Assembly: GCF_036320965.1 (NCBI RefSeq)
Contig: NC_092249.1
Span: forward strand, 4,928,614-4,992,613
Origin: Panulirus ornatus
Taxonomy: Eukaryota; Arthropoda; Malacostraca; Decapoda; Palinuridae
Direction: 5' to 3'
DNA length: 64,000 bases
The notes below the pieces were generated by a model. The model ran no database searches and was not told where the DNA came from. It was given only the letters and a program-made list of their open reading frames with translations. This document shows, piece by piece, positions 1 to 11,770 of the stretch; positions within the stretch are counted from its first letter, which is position 1; every line of letters starts with the position of its first letter. A program made the position numbers and the translations under genes.

Positions 1-2512
1 AAGCTTAGGTATATCTTTCCTGGGACACTTTCCTAATCTTAGAAAGCTAAGAAATCCATGTTATTTTGAGAGCAAAGCAGTAGTTATTAAAAAAAAAAAA
101 AAAAAGGCACCTCAGTCTCTCCAATTCACAAAACAGCCATGAAGTCTGAGATTATCAACTGTCTGTCCTCTTTGCACTAATACATCTCTCGATTGCCAAC
201 CTAGGTTACAAGAGAGGCTGAAATTTATGTAAAATGAGCCTAGGAAACATGAGAAGGCATTTTAAAACATTCCTAGACTACAAGAGCATGTAATCTACTT
301 AAAAATGTGCATGCATAGGTTTTCACCCGGAAAAAAAAGTTTATTTCTTTTTTTCAAAGAAAGCTAAATTAGGTTGCTTGGCCTAGATTACAAAAAGTGG
401 GTCAAGGACACTAGATTATAAACTAGATTGGCTATATCTAGTGTGAAAGCACATGACAATCACAACCTCACATAATTTAACATCACGACTTAACATATTT
501 CGTAAAACACAAACAAAACACTACTTCTTGTTAAAACGTACACAGCACAATGTTATAAAGGTAATAAATACACATCTTAATTGTAAGGAAAGGGACAATG
601 TTTCATAAAAGTGCAAACAGTACGACTGGAATATTCTATAATGTTCTAAGGGACAGTTAAGGATAGCTGGCAGACAGATAAAGGTTAGAAAGCACTAGTC
701 CTTGGGGGCTCAGTAGACACAACAGGTAATCCTAGGATTTCTTCCTTAAATATACACAATTTTGTCAACTATAGTCGGCACTGTGGACCAAATGGTAATT
801 CATTGACTTATATACTCCCTACTTCATTTCTAGATCTACCGACTTTTCTTAAGGAGAAAAAACTTATTAGAATATCAATTCAAACAATTATATGAATTTA
901 TATAAGTTCTGATGCGCAAAATAAACTACATTAATTGCATCGCTCATACCCGCAGCCATTTCACCTTTGAATTAAAACAATGCTACTCATTAACCTCAGC
1001 TTACCCAGCCACACTTCAAGTAACCTTGAAGTGTGGCAAGGGGCTTTTCAATCAAACAACAGCGAAAACAATCGGGACCAAAAAAAAAGAAAAATTGTAG
1101 TTTGACCCACTCGTGCTAACGCGTCGAGAAATGAACGGAAGGTTCTAGAATAACTCACCAAAACAAAATTAACTTCAGAACAATTATCTAAATTACAGAC
1201 TTCTCCCAAAGATAAACATGCTCATAAACGAGCAGATGGGCACTTACTGCTCGCACCACATATTCCTTTGATGCACGACAGTCTACTTAAGTCTACTTAA
1301 GAGAACAAATTATGCATGATACGAAAAGTAGTTTACCTACCTTTGGTTGACGACGGCCTCCCTCCCCCAGTGTTCAGGGATCCGTTGCAGCATTACAATT
1401 GTAAGGCTCACAGGTCTTAGTACGTAATCACTTCACATCAAATCTATCACTAGAACACAAACTAACGTTCTAACAGTACGTGTTATTTCAAGCCAACGGC
1501 GTACCGCGTTAACAACCCAAACCTAAATGTTGCCTCTATGGGGTTCTGTATCTTAAAAAGCGTATAAAACTATTTTATCTATTTGCAATTTCCTTGATAT
1601 ATCACACTTAAGCCAATGTTGTATAAAACTATATCAATCTATTTGCAATTCCCTTGGTATATCACACTTAAGCCAATGTTACAAAATGGATAGCGTATAA
1701 TGAAATAACTGCACGACATACCTTTTGAAATTTCTGTAATGGCTGTAAGGTTGTTCTAACCATGTTCTATTCTTTCAAGTTTATAAAACAATGTGCCGAT
1801 CACCCTTTCAGAATCTTTTAACTACACTGCCATTTTAACCAAATATATTTCACCTATCTTATATCTCACCGGATGAACATATAGTCACTCAAGTCTGTTC
1901 GGCTTCTACAGAAATCACTGTTAGTCTTCTTACACTGTTCTGTCACTTTTGTTCAGGAGAATAAAAAAAAAAAAAATGCCAAAGAATAGCTACGGATCTG
2001 CCAACCTCGCCTGTCATGTATTATCAAAAACACGATTCCAATATTACTGGATATGGTAATGGCGATCCTAATAAACTTGTTGTTGAATACTGGTACTGAT
2101 CTATATTTTTCTTATATTCTTATTATATTTGCTACTCGTCCGTACAAATAAGCAAAACGTGTACTTTTAATTACATAAAATTAGCAATCGATATCAGTCT
2201 CGCCTGGGGTTAACTATTTACTTAAATTAATCCTAAATTCGTCACATGATGGTACGGACGTTTATATAATCAACATTCAAACATGGAATACAACTCCTGA
2301 TATGATACACGAAGCCCTTGATGCTGATACTGAAATTTTATCATTCAAGCTAATCGAAGTTCGGTTAATCAAAGATAACGGATAAACGGATCTTTCGCAG
2401 CTTAGCTTCTTAATGTTAGGTTAGTGTCGTTTTATATGTGATTTACACTGGTGATTTACGGCAACATTTCCGAGTTCTTCCAATAGATGTACCGAAGAAA
2501 TTTCAATTTCAG
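1..2512. other. AT-rich region with no recognised gene
   Basis: No coding exon, RNA gene or recognisable transposon was found here. The sequence is AT-rich, with short A-runs near 90 and 1964. A diverged direct duplication of about 60 bp lies at 1560-1680; its shared words are 'tatttgcaatt' and 'cacttaagccaatgtt'. An upstream first exon of the receptor gene, for example one carrying a signal peptide, could lie here unseen, because the first exon found begins at a splice acceptor. Confidence 0.6.
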
Positions 2513-2637
2513 GAGAGAGAGAAATGCTGACGGGAATGAGCGAGGCTGTGAGGTTGGTACATGATGCTTCCTCATTGCCTCACTGTTCACTCATCCTACT
2601 CACGGACGGCAACACCTCACACCACACTCTATACCAA
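2513..2637 (+). CDS. IR exon 1 (N-terminal region)
   Basis: The acceptor is tttcaatttcag and the donor is CAA/gtgagg. An ATG lies at 2524, and the frame is also open back to the acceptor. The exon contains LILLTDGNTSHHTLYQ, which resembles the LTEGNTS segment of decapod IR N-termini. It ends in phase 0. A further upstream exon with a signal peptide is possible, because no signal peptide is visible here. Confidence 0.65.
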
Positions 2638-3210
2638 GTGAGGAAGCGAGGACTTTTACTTTTACAGAGTACTTTATTTACACGTTTTTTCGGTGTGGTT
2701 GAGGCGATGACTTTACTTTCATAGACTGCTTTATTCATAAGTATTTAGTTTGGTTATGCGACCTCTTGACTTTCAGCTTTATTTGAGGCGATAACTTTAC
2801 TTTCATAGACTGCTTTATTCATAAGTTTTTAGTTTGGTTATGCGACCTCTTGTCTTTCAGCTTTATTTAACTTAAAATGATAAAACATTGTACTGCAATA
2901 TTTATGCTTATGACTGGATTCGGTCTCCTTGCGAAGCCGATATATAAGGAAGGGCCTGTTTTATACATGTTCAAAAAGGCATTCTGTCGCTCTTATTCAT
3001 CATTCAATACTATTTCTTCATAATTCATAAAATATACGAAAATAGTTTCCGATACTCTACTAAAAAAAAATCCATCTGTTTATACACTTGAAAACAATTA
3101 TAATATTGAGTATCAAATAATTCCTCCACATACAAAGCAGAAATAGCATCATAGAAATATCATATTACAATTACCAATCAAATTACCTATGCCTGTCTCT
3201 TGTTCCTCAG

Positions 3211-3327
3211 GACCTTGGGGCTTTGGAGATGACTGGAGTGGGAGTGCTTGAGGCCCAGCCGGCTGCCCCAGTCGCCAACCTAACCCTGCAGCAGCGACTC
3301 TCCAAGGTGGTCAGCCAAGCACGCCGG
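3211..3327 (+). CDS. IR exon 2 (N-terminal region)
   Basis: The exon has 39 codons between cttgttcctcag and gtgagtg and is phase 0 at both ends. It carries GVGVLEAQPA followed by LSKVVSQARR. This matches the expected segment just before the extracellular core of decapod IRs. Confidence 0.7.
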
Positions 3328-3670
3328 GTGAGTGAACTTAAAAGAGCTTGGGGACTGGTGGGACGGACGCCTGGACAGGAACGGGGAACGTCGTGGAAGA
3401 GCAGGACACTTGGCACAGTGGAATGAAACCGTACTAGGAGGAATAACACATTAGTAAATAAACATCACTGGAACACAGACTGTACTTTAAAAAACCTCTT
3501 GAGCAAGACAGTAGACTCTCCAGTATAGCGATACGCCCTTTGGTCATATATGGCCTGTGACCTTCAGGGGTCAAGTCACAGGTTAGGACGTAACGTCGTG
3601 CTCAAGGGTCGTGCCATCGTACTTAAAAGAGGAAAACCACTTTAAAATTCGACTTAACATAAACTGTAGA

Positions 3671-3703
<33 letters not shown>

Positions 3704-3816
3704 TGTGTGTGTAAAACACAATGACCAAATAATTCCAATATTGTTGTTGGAAAATAATGTACCTTCTACCCCGCACGTGTTTGGTGGTGGTGGCGTTTTG
3801 GGGGTCGGTCGCCCAG

Positions 3817-4050
3817 CTGCGACAGCTGGCGTGGTGTGTGACTGTGGTGGTCGTGAGCGACGACCCAGCCTACCTCTCCGCCTTCGCCGAGGCCTCGGAT
3901 GTCGGCCGCTTGCTGAAGTGGACCAACAGACTCCTCGTCGTGACTAAGCTGCTCCTGCCGGATCTTCAGCACCTCCTGCGCCATCACTGGAGCCTTCTCC
4001 ATGATGAACACCATGTTCCTCAGTATGGAGGAAGCCACGGGTGTTCTGCG
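3817..4050 (+). pseudogene. IR exon 3, with +1 frameshift near 3988-3996
   Basis: The exon starts after gtcgcccag in phase 0 and reads RQLAWCVTVVVVSDDPAYL, then GRLLKWTNRLLVVTKL, up to about 3990. The expected continuation MMNTMFLSMEEATGVLR is present but in another frame, beginning at 4000. The exon is 234 nt long, but exon 4 needs two carried bases, that is 233 nt (3n+2). One extra base, probably a C in agccttctcc, explains both facts. Reading on in the original frame gives unrelated sequence and would join exon 4 out of frame. The stretch starting at Met 3757 looks like a signal peptide, but it lies before the acceptor and is probably intron. Confidence 0.7.
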
Positions 4051-4238
4051 GTGAGCTGCGGAGGAACCATAATATTCACTCACTACTAAAGCCTGACCCA
4101 TTTTCAGCACGAATAATTCTCATGCCAACAATTATATTTCATAAAATTATGTTGCTTAATTCGGACAGTAGCAGTAAGACAAAAGGCCATCAGTTGGGGA
4201 GAGGCGCTGAGAAAAAGTATATATCATGCACTTTATTC

Positions 4239-4241
<3 letters not shown>

Positions 4242-4316
<75 letters not shown>
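4242..4316. repeat. (AT)n microsatellite
   Basis: An AT run of about 75 bp. A shorter (GT)n lies at 3672-3714. Confidence 0.95.
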
Positions 4317-4319
<3 letters not shown>

Positions 4320-4545
4320 CCATGGGTATGGAGGAAAAATAATACTTCCCACGTATTCCCTGCGTGTCGTAAGGCGACTAAAAGGGGTAGGTCCTAGCAG
4401 GGGGCTGGAAATCCTCCCCTTCAGTTTTACCTTTCCAAAAGAAGGAACAGAGAAGGGAGGCCAAGTGAGGAGAGTTTTCCCCTCTAAGGCTCAGTCATCT
4501 GCTCTGGAAAACTACTTCGCTTTTGCGGGAAATAGCGAATATGTA
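4317..4545 (+). mobile_element. LINE-derived short interspersed repeat in an IR intron
   Basis: It lies directly after an (AT)n run (4242-4316). It contains 'tacttcccacgtattccctgcgtgtcgtaaggcgactaaaagggg', 'ccaaaagaaggaacagagaaggg' and 'ctacttcgcttttgcgggaaatagcgaatatgta', then an A-run and a GT run. It sits between IR exons 3 and 4. Confidence 0.8.
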
Positions 4546-4741
4546 TAAAAAAAAAAAAAGTGTGTGTGTGCGTGTGTGTGTGTGGCTAGTTGCCGTATAC
4601 CATCGAGACGGAAATATCCATCCTTTAAGTAATTTCATTCCATGGAAGACACACAAACCTTAGCTACGTTAACAGACAAATGAAGACCTTACTCCTTTTT
4701 TTTTCCCTCCCCACTAATGACTATACCCGTCTCCTGCGCAG

Positions 4742-4870
4742 GGGCAACGTGTACACTCACCTGCCGTACAGTCCACGGGGCGCCCGTACAGCCAGGGTCG
4801 CCACCTGGTCAGAGGCCCGTGGCCTGACTCTCCTCTCCCACGTCAGCCTCTATCCGGAAAAGTTTGCAAA
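4742..4870 (+). CDS. IR exon 4 (S1 approach)
   Basis: The acceptor is ctcctgcgcag and the donor is AAA/gttagt. The exon encodes GNVYTHLPYSPRGARTARVA and later LTLLSHVSLYPEKFA. This is a hallmark stretch just before the S1 ligand-binding lobe of decapod IRs. It takes two bases from exon 3 and passes two bases to exon 5. Confidence 0.8.
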
Positions 4871-5137
4871 GTTAGTATCTAGTAACAGCATCAGAGCTAG
4901 AGTGATATCATAAACTTCCATCATACTACATTATTTTAACCTCTTCCTCAAGGAACCTGTGATGAAATATATCTAAAATAAAGGAATCTTTATGTATTGC
5001 TTCATGTATACGCAAAGCCTGCATGATAAACTCGTGTGTGTGTGTGTGTGTGTGTACATATATCGTATAGCAACACTTATATTGTATGAGCAAGTTATAT
5101 CTACTTCCCAACCCTGAACCAGTACTCATTATCCCAG

Positions 5138-5324
5138 TTTCTATGGCGCGTCTCTGAACATGAGCGTGTGGCCGTTCTCGCCTTACTGGATGGAGGTGGA
5201 GGAGACAGCTCCAAATGGCACCAAGGTCTCCAAGCTCACTGGCCGAGCCTACATCATCCTGGAGACCATTGCCCAAAACCTCAACTTCTCCATCAATGTT
5301 CTCCCTCCTAATAATCTGCCGGAT
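5138..5324 (+). CDS. IR exon 5 (S1 ligand-binding lobe)
   Basis: The exon encodes NFYGASLNMSVWPFSPYWME, then GRAYIILETIAQNLNFSINV. The PFSPYW motif and the LETIAQNLNFS helix are typical of the IR S1 lobe. The acceptor is attatcccag and the donor is GAT/gttaga. Confidence 0.85.
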
Positions 5325-5546
5325 GTTAGAACTGCTATATTCAGTTATGAATATATTTCGTATCGTTACTTCAGTTAACATATACCACCTTAAACTTGGC
5401 ACTGATGCACTTTTCCATTTCAGTAATATGTACTATGATTAATATTCACAAAATCATGTAAAAAAGAATTACATATATATCATTTACACAGGAATATACT
5501 TTACAAAACTTTTTTATACTGCTAAATGACCGATCATTATCAACAG

Positions 5547-5783
5547 GTTATGTTAAAAATTGAGAAGCGCGTGGCATTTATGATGCCCATGAAATTGGCC
5601 ATCTTCCCACACTTGCTGGAGAAATATGACTATACGTTCATCATTGAGGAAGCCACCCTGGGCTTCGCAATGGCCAAGCCCAAGCTCAAACCTCGGTGGC
5701 AGTCCTTGTACTACCCCATGACAGACGAGGTGTGGGCCTCCTTGCTGACGCTCCTACTACTCATGCCCGCTGCTTTACTCATG
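5547..5783 (+). CDS. IR exon 6 (S1 end and M1)
   Basis: The exon has 79 codons, phase 0 at both ends, between atcaacag and gtaggg. It contains IEKRVAFMMPMKLAIFPHLL, then LGFAMAKPKLKPRWQSLYYP and the M1 segment VWASLLTLLLLMPAALLM. M1 starts right after the YYP(M/L)T motif, as is usual in this family. Confidence 0.88.
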
Positions 5784-6279
5784 GTAGGGACTTGGGCTGC
5801 GCTGAGTGTTGAATGTGAAAGATGGATATTTTTGTGTACAGTCGAAAGTTAAAGATTTTGTGTAGTTAAAAGTTTAAGACTGTGTGTATAGTCAAAGGAT
5901 ATCCATAATGGGTAATATTATGTATTAATTATCATATACCACGTCCTTGAGTTATGAATTTTGAATAACCAAGTGTTTCAAGGGTTGACAGAAATAAATA
6001 CTGGGCTTTCCATTGTTTGAGAAGGTGGTGGAGCAGCACTTAAAGAATGTCAATTCAATTTCTGGGATTCACAGTCTCTCTCTCAACTTTGGGCACCTCT
6101 GTCATCAGTGTTAGTGTCCACTGTCTCCAAAGAGTTTATAAAACAAAATAGGATCCATACAACAAGCACACTCCTTTATCTAACATATTCAAACACCATA
6201 ACTTCCATAACATACAAATAAGGACATACCCCATAAAGCTTAAACAAAATTCTCTAAATATTGTTACATCTCTCTTTCT

Positions 6280-8750
6280 TTAAAGTTTACAAACATTTGC
6301 CCCACAAAATAGCACAGTACCTCCATTAAACAAGATACATATAAAAAAGAACATAAATCCCATCACATAAATCTGAAGAAAAACATCTTTTCTTAAGCTA
6401 TAAATTTGGCTTTGCAAAACATGGTTATCAAGGTATCTTGGCAGCAGGCCCCTTGATTCTAATGGCTGCGGTCCTATATCTTCCTCCTCTGCACTACACA
6501 GTTCACTCATGCAAACAACTTTACCAGGAACAGCATTTTGAATTGTTTTTCTTGGATGTCTTTGATTTCTTATGTCATCTGTCCCTATTATATTCACTTT
6601 GTAAGATTTTAGTGCCACATCCCCTGCAATTTTTCCTTTCTTCCATACTGCCTCACCTGAGACTGACTGCACTCTGACAACTTCACCTGGTCATAAGCAG
6701 CTGCAAAACTTTACTTAATGGATGGTAATAGTTGGTTTCTTTAAACTTCCTCTCCTGTACCTTCAGAATTCCACTGCAAAGTTATGGTTGTAGTTGTTAT
6801 TCAGTCACTGGAAGTAGTGTTCTGGTGAGTCTTCCAATAAAGTGTTGTACGGGTCAAATCCTTCTGCGGGTTTGCCATCCACTCCAACAGAGCCAAACAG
6901 TGCATTCTTTCCATCCTCTTTGGATTTGAGTAATAAATATTTTGAAATTTTCACAGAATTTTCTGCATTATCATTTGACTGATGATAATATGGAAAAGAT
7001 AATAAATGCTTAAATGACCAGTTTCTAGCAAATATCTTAAAATCACAGGATAAGAACTATGTCCTAAATCAGACATTACAACATTTGGGATACAATACCT
7101 ACAAAAATGACTCAAGCACATGGAAAACACATGAAGTCTGAAGGCTTTCTGACAAATCAGATGGAAAATCATGAGACTTCAAAGTTTCTTTTGTTTGCTG
7201 AATGTCACATTAGTTATGGAGCTTGCATAAAGATACATAGTTCTTAGGCTCTGCGAGTGAAGTGAATCTGTTTAAACATGTAAGATCTCATAAACATAAG
7301 AACAACTACACATGACTCTCTGACTATGACATCTTTATGCAGTCAATTCATCTCTGACCTTAAAGAAACTCCTATCATTTTCTGGAACTTCTTTACAGTG
7401 CATTGGCCAATCACTCAAAAAGTGCCTTTTAATGTTTGCAGAACATGATCGAACTGGGTCTTCCTTTTCATATCTTTCAGTATTTCATCTTCAATGTCAA
7501 ACATGGATGAAATCTACATAGGTAACTGACTATTCCAAGGAACCTCAAGTGATTTTTCAGCTGTGAAAGCCTTCAAATTTTTCATTTCTTTTTTTTCTTG
7601 AGGTCTGCTCGAACACCATCTTTTGTCGACAAGTGTCCCATATATGTTACTTCTGGAGAGTGTAATTTCATTTTTTCTTTGTTTAAATTTATTCCATTTC
7701 CATGACATTTCTCTAGTAACTTCAGCAGGCAGTCATCGTGATCCTTCTGAGCACTCTATGTCGAGCCTTCTCCATACACAAAGACACCACCAGCTATCAC
7801 CTTAAAACCCTTTCAGCCCTGTAGCGTGACATGCATATATGTCTCTGGTACTCCTCAGGTGTCAAACTCATACCAATGGCATTCTTGTCAACCTGAATCT
7901 TCCAGATGGAGTGTCGAAGGTATAAATTTTAGGAACTCTGACTTTTCATTTTAATTTCACTTGCTAATATCCTGAATATTCACTATACAAAATATCTTTG
8001 CCTTTCCAAGTTTTGGCATTATTCCTCCTTTTTTGGCAAAGGGTAATGAGATCTTTTGATAGCCCTATTTAATTCTGTTGAATCAAGACATACTCTCAAT
8101 TCTTTGGTCTTGTGCTTGTTAACCAACAACATACTAGACTCCTGTCTGTTGTCTCTGTGATTTTCTGCATAAAAGTGCCTTCCATACTTCTCAACTGTTC
8201 TTTAAATTTCTTCTGTACAGTAAAAGCACTCTTCTGGCAGCATGAATCATTGGCTGCACTGTTGGGTCCAAATCAATCTTGCAAGGGCCCTCCAAATCAC
8301 CTAACTCTTCAAAAAGATCTAGGAAATACCTCAATATTTTCTCTTCATTAAAGCTAGCATTCTAATATGTCACATCCTTTACAATCTCTCATAAGTGGAT
8401 TATCATTAACCAGAATCTTAATAAACTTTGGCCTATGCCCATCAACAATACCTAAAACTGAATATCATTAACCAGAATATTAATAAACTTTGGCCTCTGC
8501 CCATCAACAATCCCTAAAGCTGAAGAGATTTTCTTTAATGACAATCAAGAGCTGTTGTACCCACAGTATAAATCACATCTTTATCAAACATTTGCAATTT
8601 AACAGCGTATAATGATTTGGTAACTCCTACTATATCACCAACACGTGTCAGGTCCTTCATCAAGCTTACACTGAAAGTTGCACCAGAATCAATTCAAAAA
8701 TATGTAAGGTTTTGTTTTCCATCATTTTAACATATTACTTTATAATATAT
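6280..8750 (-). mobile_element. Decayed Ty3/gypsy-like pol remnant inside the IR intron
   Basis: Minus-strand reading in shifting frames gives pieces of a retroviral-type pol in the expected order. A retropepsin-like IDSGAT lies at 8677-8693. RT-like pieces follow at about 8100-7500, including a diverged segment like the 'TYMGHLLTKDGV' region and YGTLVDKRW at 7514-7708. An integrase C-terminal-like stretch (GEAVWKKGKIAG, then SYKVN and IRNQRHPRKT) lies at 6500-6672. All pieces carry stops and frameshifts, so the element is dead. The assignment is from remembered motif patterns. Possible LTR relics are weakly similar segments near 6040-6165 and 9610-9725, which share 'actttataaaacaaat'-like words. 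Confidence 0.5.
8395..8522. repeat. Two-copy direct repeat, about 63 bp
   Basis: The segment 'tatcattaaccagaat' through 'catcaacaat.cctaaa' occurs twice head to tail with a few substitutions. It lies inside the decayed gypsy-like region. Confidence 0.7.
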
Positions 8751-10100
8751 TAGATATCAAGTATAATAAATATAAATAAATAAATAACAGACGTCCTACC
8801 TGTTCCCTTAGTACGACACCTTGAATTCTATCCTGGATATCTAAATCATCATTATCTAAACTTCTGACCTTATTCTAGAGTTTACCTATTTACCCTACTT
8901 GACAGAATGATTGAAATTACCATACTTGGCCCATGCCTATCGTTTGCTGGACACATCCTTACCTTGTGATCAAACCCTTAATATCTACAATCCTTTACCT
9001 AAGTCAGGTGTGTACCAGTCTCAAGCTTGAGGTATATTATTATTTTATTATACCTTGATTAATTTCTCAAGCTCTGTAGTCATCTGCTTCTTCTGGTTTA
9101 CTCTCATTTCACAATTTTTTCACAAAAATTGTGCTTTATCCAAAATCATGAGGTCATCCATACATTTGTGCATCATTTAATATATATTTTTTTTTCTCTC
9201 CAGCCTTGTCATCTTAAGAATTAAGAATATAGTGATCCTTTATCAATTCCTCTGGGGTCATGATATGAGCCAGGCTTTGCCACCAGGATCATGACCTGTG
9301 TGGTGAACTTGGCAACAAGTAGCCCAAGACTGATTTCTGATTCAAGAATTTATATACATATATCTCAGTCATTAAGTTGATCCCTGGCTTGGAATCATCC
9401 TCATATTTCTCATTTTGTCAATTTTGGCTTTTCAGACCATACATGACTACAACTTTGATCAGCTGGTTTGTGATCTTGGTTGGCCCTCAATCCCATTTTC
9501 TATTCTAGGCATCTCATCCCAGACACCATCTTTCAAGGGAAGACCTTTAGTAAAATACAGAACTTGGTTTTCCATTGTGTATCTAAAGAGACGGTGGAAT
9601 TACGTTAAGAATTATCTCACCAACTTCAGGGAGGCATTCTTAAAGTCTCCATCTCTTCCAACTTTGGTCGCCCAAGTTTCTCTCTCATCCAAAAACTTTA
9701 TAAAACAAATAAATATCCATAAAACAGGGTTCCCACTCTTTTCCTGACATAAAATTCAAGGCTTTTTCCAGGATATTTCCAGGATATGTAAATGTTTTTT
9801 CCAGGATATTTTCTACGGGGGTTTTCAGCCCACTTAATCTTAAATGGATTTCAATGGACAAACCATCTGGTAATCTTATTAAAATTACCCCAGTTCTTTA
9901 CCTAACATTAATCCCATAAAAATAACCTCCAGTAACACATACACACACGATAATAATACCCAATATAAAATTTAATCTCTAAATATGACACTATCGTACT
10001 ATTGATTTCAACACGAAATATTCTATAAACTACAGATCATATATGGAACATGTCACGAATATTGAATATTGAACATACGAGGTCTAATTTGACTTACTAG
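8751..10100. other. Rest of IR intron 6
   Basis: No exon is seen here. The minus strand between 8880 and 9050 may hold remnants of the gag end of the gypsy-like element, but no clear motif is preserved. A short tandem 'ttccaggatat' triplication lies at 9765-9812. Confidence 0.4.
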
Positions 10101-10369
10101 ATTATGAGTGGAGAGGAGCATCACGGAGCATCAGTCAGACGAGCAGGACCCGTCATGGTGGTACAGGAGATCTTCAAGACACTTTTGGGCCAGAATCTCT
10201 CGGGACGCCTTCCTAGAGGCACCTCCATCCGTCTGATAATGGGGACGTGGCTGGTCTTCGCCTTCATCATGGGGGCGGCCTACCGTGGTAACCTGACGGC
10301 CTTTCTCACCGTGCCAAAATACCCAACGCGACCAGAAGACCTCCATCAGCTGCTCGTGACCCGGGCGCG
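10101..10369 (+). CDS. IR exon 7 (pore and M3)
   Basis: The exon starts after gacttactag with ATT ATG and encodes VVQEIFKTLLGQNL, then GTWLVFAFIMGAAYRGNLTA, then FLTVPKYPTRPEDLHQL. AYRGNLTAFLT corresponds to the conserved M3 gating motif of iGluRs. The donor is GCG/gtgaga, leaving two bases for the next exon. Confidence 0.88.
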
Positions 10370-10480
10370 GTGAGAAGACGAACATATCCGTTGGTTTTTT
10401 TTTAATAAGGAATTTTAAAAATGTAAATCATTTTTGCGGTATCAACACCTCCGTAATAATACCACATTGTTTTATTTTAG

Positions 10481-10621
10481 GGTGACAATGCCTCCGGATC
10501 TTCGAGTTAATTTTTATGAGGGTTTTAAGAAATCCAACTCAAGTGCTATGCAAACCTTGGTGAAGCTGGTGTCTTTCGTGCCTTCCCATGACGTCGGACT
10601 GAAACAAGCCATCATTATGAA
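10481..10621 (+). CDS. IR exon 8 (S2 lobe)
   Basis: The acceptor is gttttattttag and the donor is AA/gtaagt. The exon encodes RVTMPPDLRVNFYEGFKKSN and then LVKLVSFVPSHDVGLKQAI. The opening RVTMPP is characteristic of this IR subfamily at the start of S2. Confidence 0.82.
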
Positions 10622-10978
10622 GTAAGTTGTGTTATATCACTAAGTTCTCATGTCCTAACAGCTCGCTGAGTACTTTGCACTAGATTAGAAGGCCTCCATG
10701 TCGTTGTGTGTCGTGAAAATAGGTGGTTAGTGCTGACTGGGGCACCGAGCGCGGTAGAATATGGCGGGAAATCTCGATCGCGCTTGAGGGGGGAGGAAAT
10801 TCAGCTCCCAATACCTGCATTATTATACCTAGTCACTCTAAAACCTGTATAGTACATACCCATACCTAACCTCTATTACCATCAAGCCTTAGTGTTATAT
10901 ATTATCATCTCATTCACTCATACATCTCATAAAACCTCGTTTTTCCATCGTACCATTTATCACATTTTTTACTCGCAG

Positions 10979-11165
10979 TGAGGCGTATATCTACGAGAGT
11001 CTCTTCCTCAAGTTGGTCATCGCCAAGAACTTCACGGAGAGGGATGGGTCGACGCCCCTGTACGTGGCCAGGGAACCTGTGGTGCCAGGGTATTCTGCCT
11101 GGATCATCCCAAGGGACGCGCCCTACAAACATGGCCTTGACCGCTGCATCCTGGCCCTCCATGAG
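10979..11165 (+). CDS. IR exon 9 (S2 lobe)
   Basis: The exon encodes EAYIYESLFLKLVIAKNFTE, RDGSTPLYVAREPVVPGYSA and WIIPRDAPYKHGLDRCILAL. DGSTPLYV and DAPYK are strong family signatures of the second half of the ligand-binding domain. The acceptor is actcgcag and the donor is GAG/gtaagg. Confidence 0.88.
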
Positions 11166-11203
11166 GTAAGGGAGGAGGAGGAGGAGGGAGCAATAATGGC
11201 TGG

Positions 11204-11770
11204 AGAATGTATACTAATTTACTTATTTATACTATTATGTAAGTCAGTTTACTTCATTTTTCCTTGAAATTTAGCATGCACGTACGTAAGTCGATGTTCT
11301 TGATATGAGTCTCCTATTTTTTTTTCCGTTGCAGAAATTATATTTCCTAGACTATCACTTTTCGCAGATAGAATGTATACTAATGTATACTAATTTACTT
11401 ATTTATAATATTATGTAAGTCAGTTTACTTCATTTTTCCTTGAAATTTAGCATGCACGTACGTAAGTCGATGTTCTTGATATGAGTCTTCTATTTTTTTT
11501 TCCGTTGCAGAAATTATATTTCCTAGACTATCACTTTTCGCAAAGTATTTAGTCATTTTTTGTTGCAGAAATTATATTTCCTAGACTAGCACATTTCGCA
11601 GTGTATTTAGTAATTTTTGTGTTGCAGAAATTTGATATCTTGAACTACGAGTTTTCGCAATGTATTTAGTTAAGTCTTCTGTAGTATCATTTTTCACAGT
11701 ATTTAGTATTTGTCGTTGTTGGACGAACTTAAGTTCCTTTCACAGAGTATTTAGCATATTTCCTAAGATA
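11204..11770. repeat. Tandem duplication of about 170 bp in the last IR intron
   Basis: The block beginning 'aatgtatactaatttactt' at about 11205 is repeated from about 11382. Both copies end in a pyrimidine tract plus 'ccgttgcagaaatta'. Further partial copies of the 'ttgcagaaattatatttcctaga' part follow at about 11563 and 11623. Each copy carries a good 3' splice-site-like tract, but the sequence after it does not continue the receptor. Confidence 0.75.

Noticed and set aside
3757..3816. Possible signal peptide MYLLPRTCLVVVAFWGSVAQ as an alternative start of the IR
   Set aside because: It is separated from the rest by a good acceptor (gtcgcccag) at 3816, whose phase fits exon 2. Exons 1 and 2 match the IR N-terminal region, so this stretch is likely intron, though an alternative promoter is not excluded.
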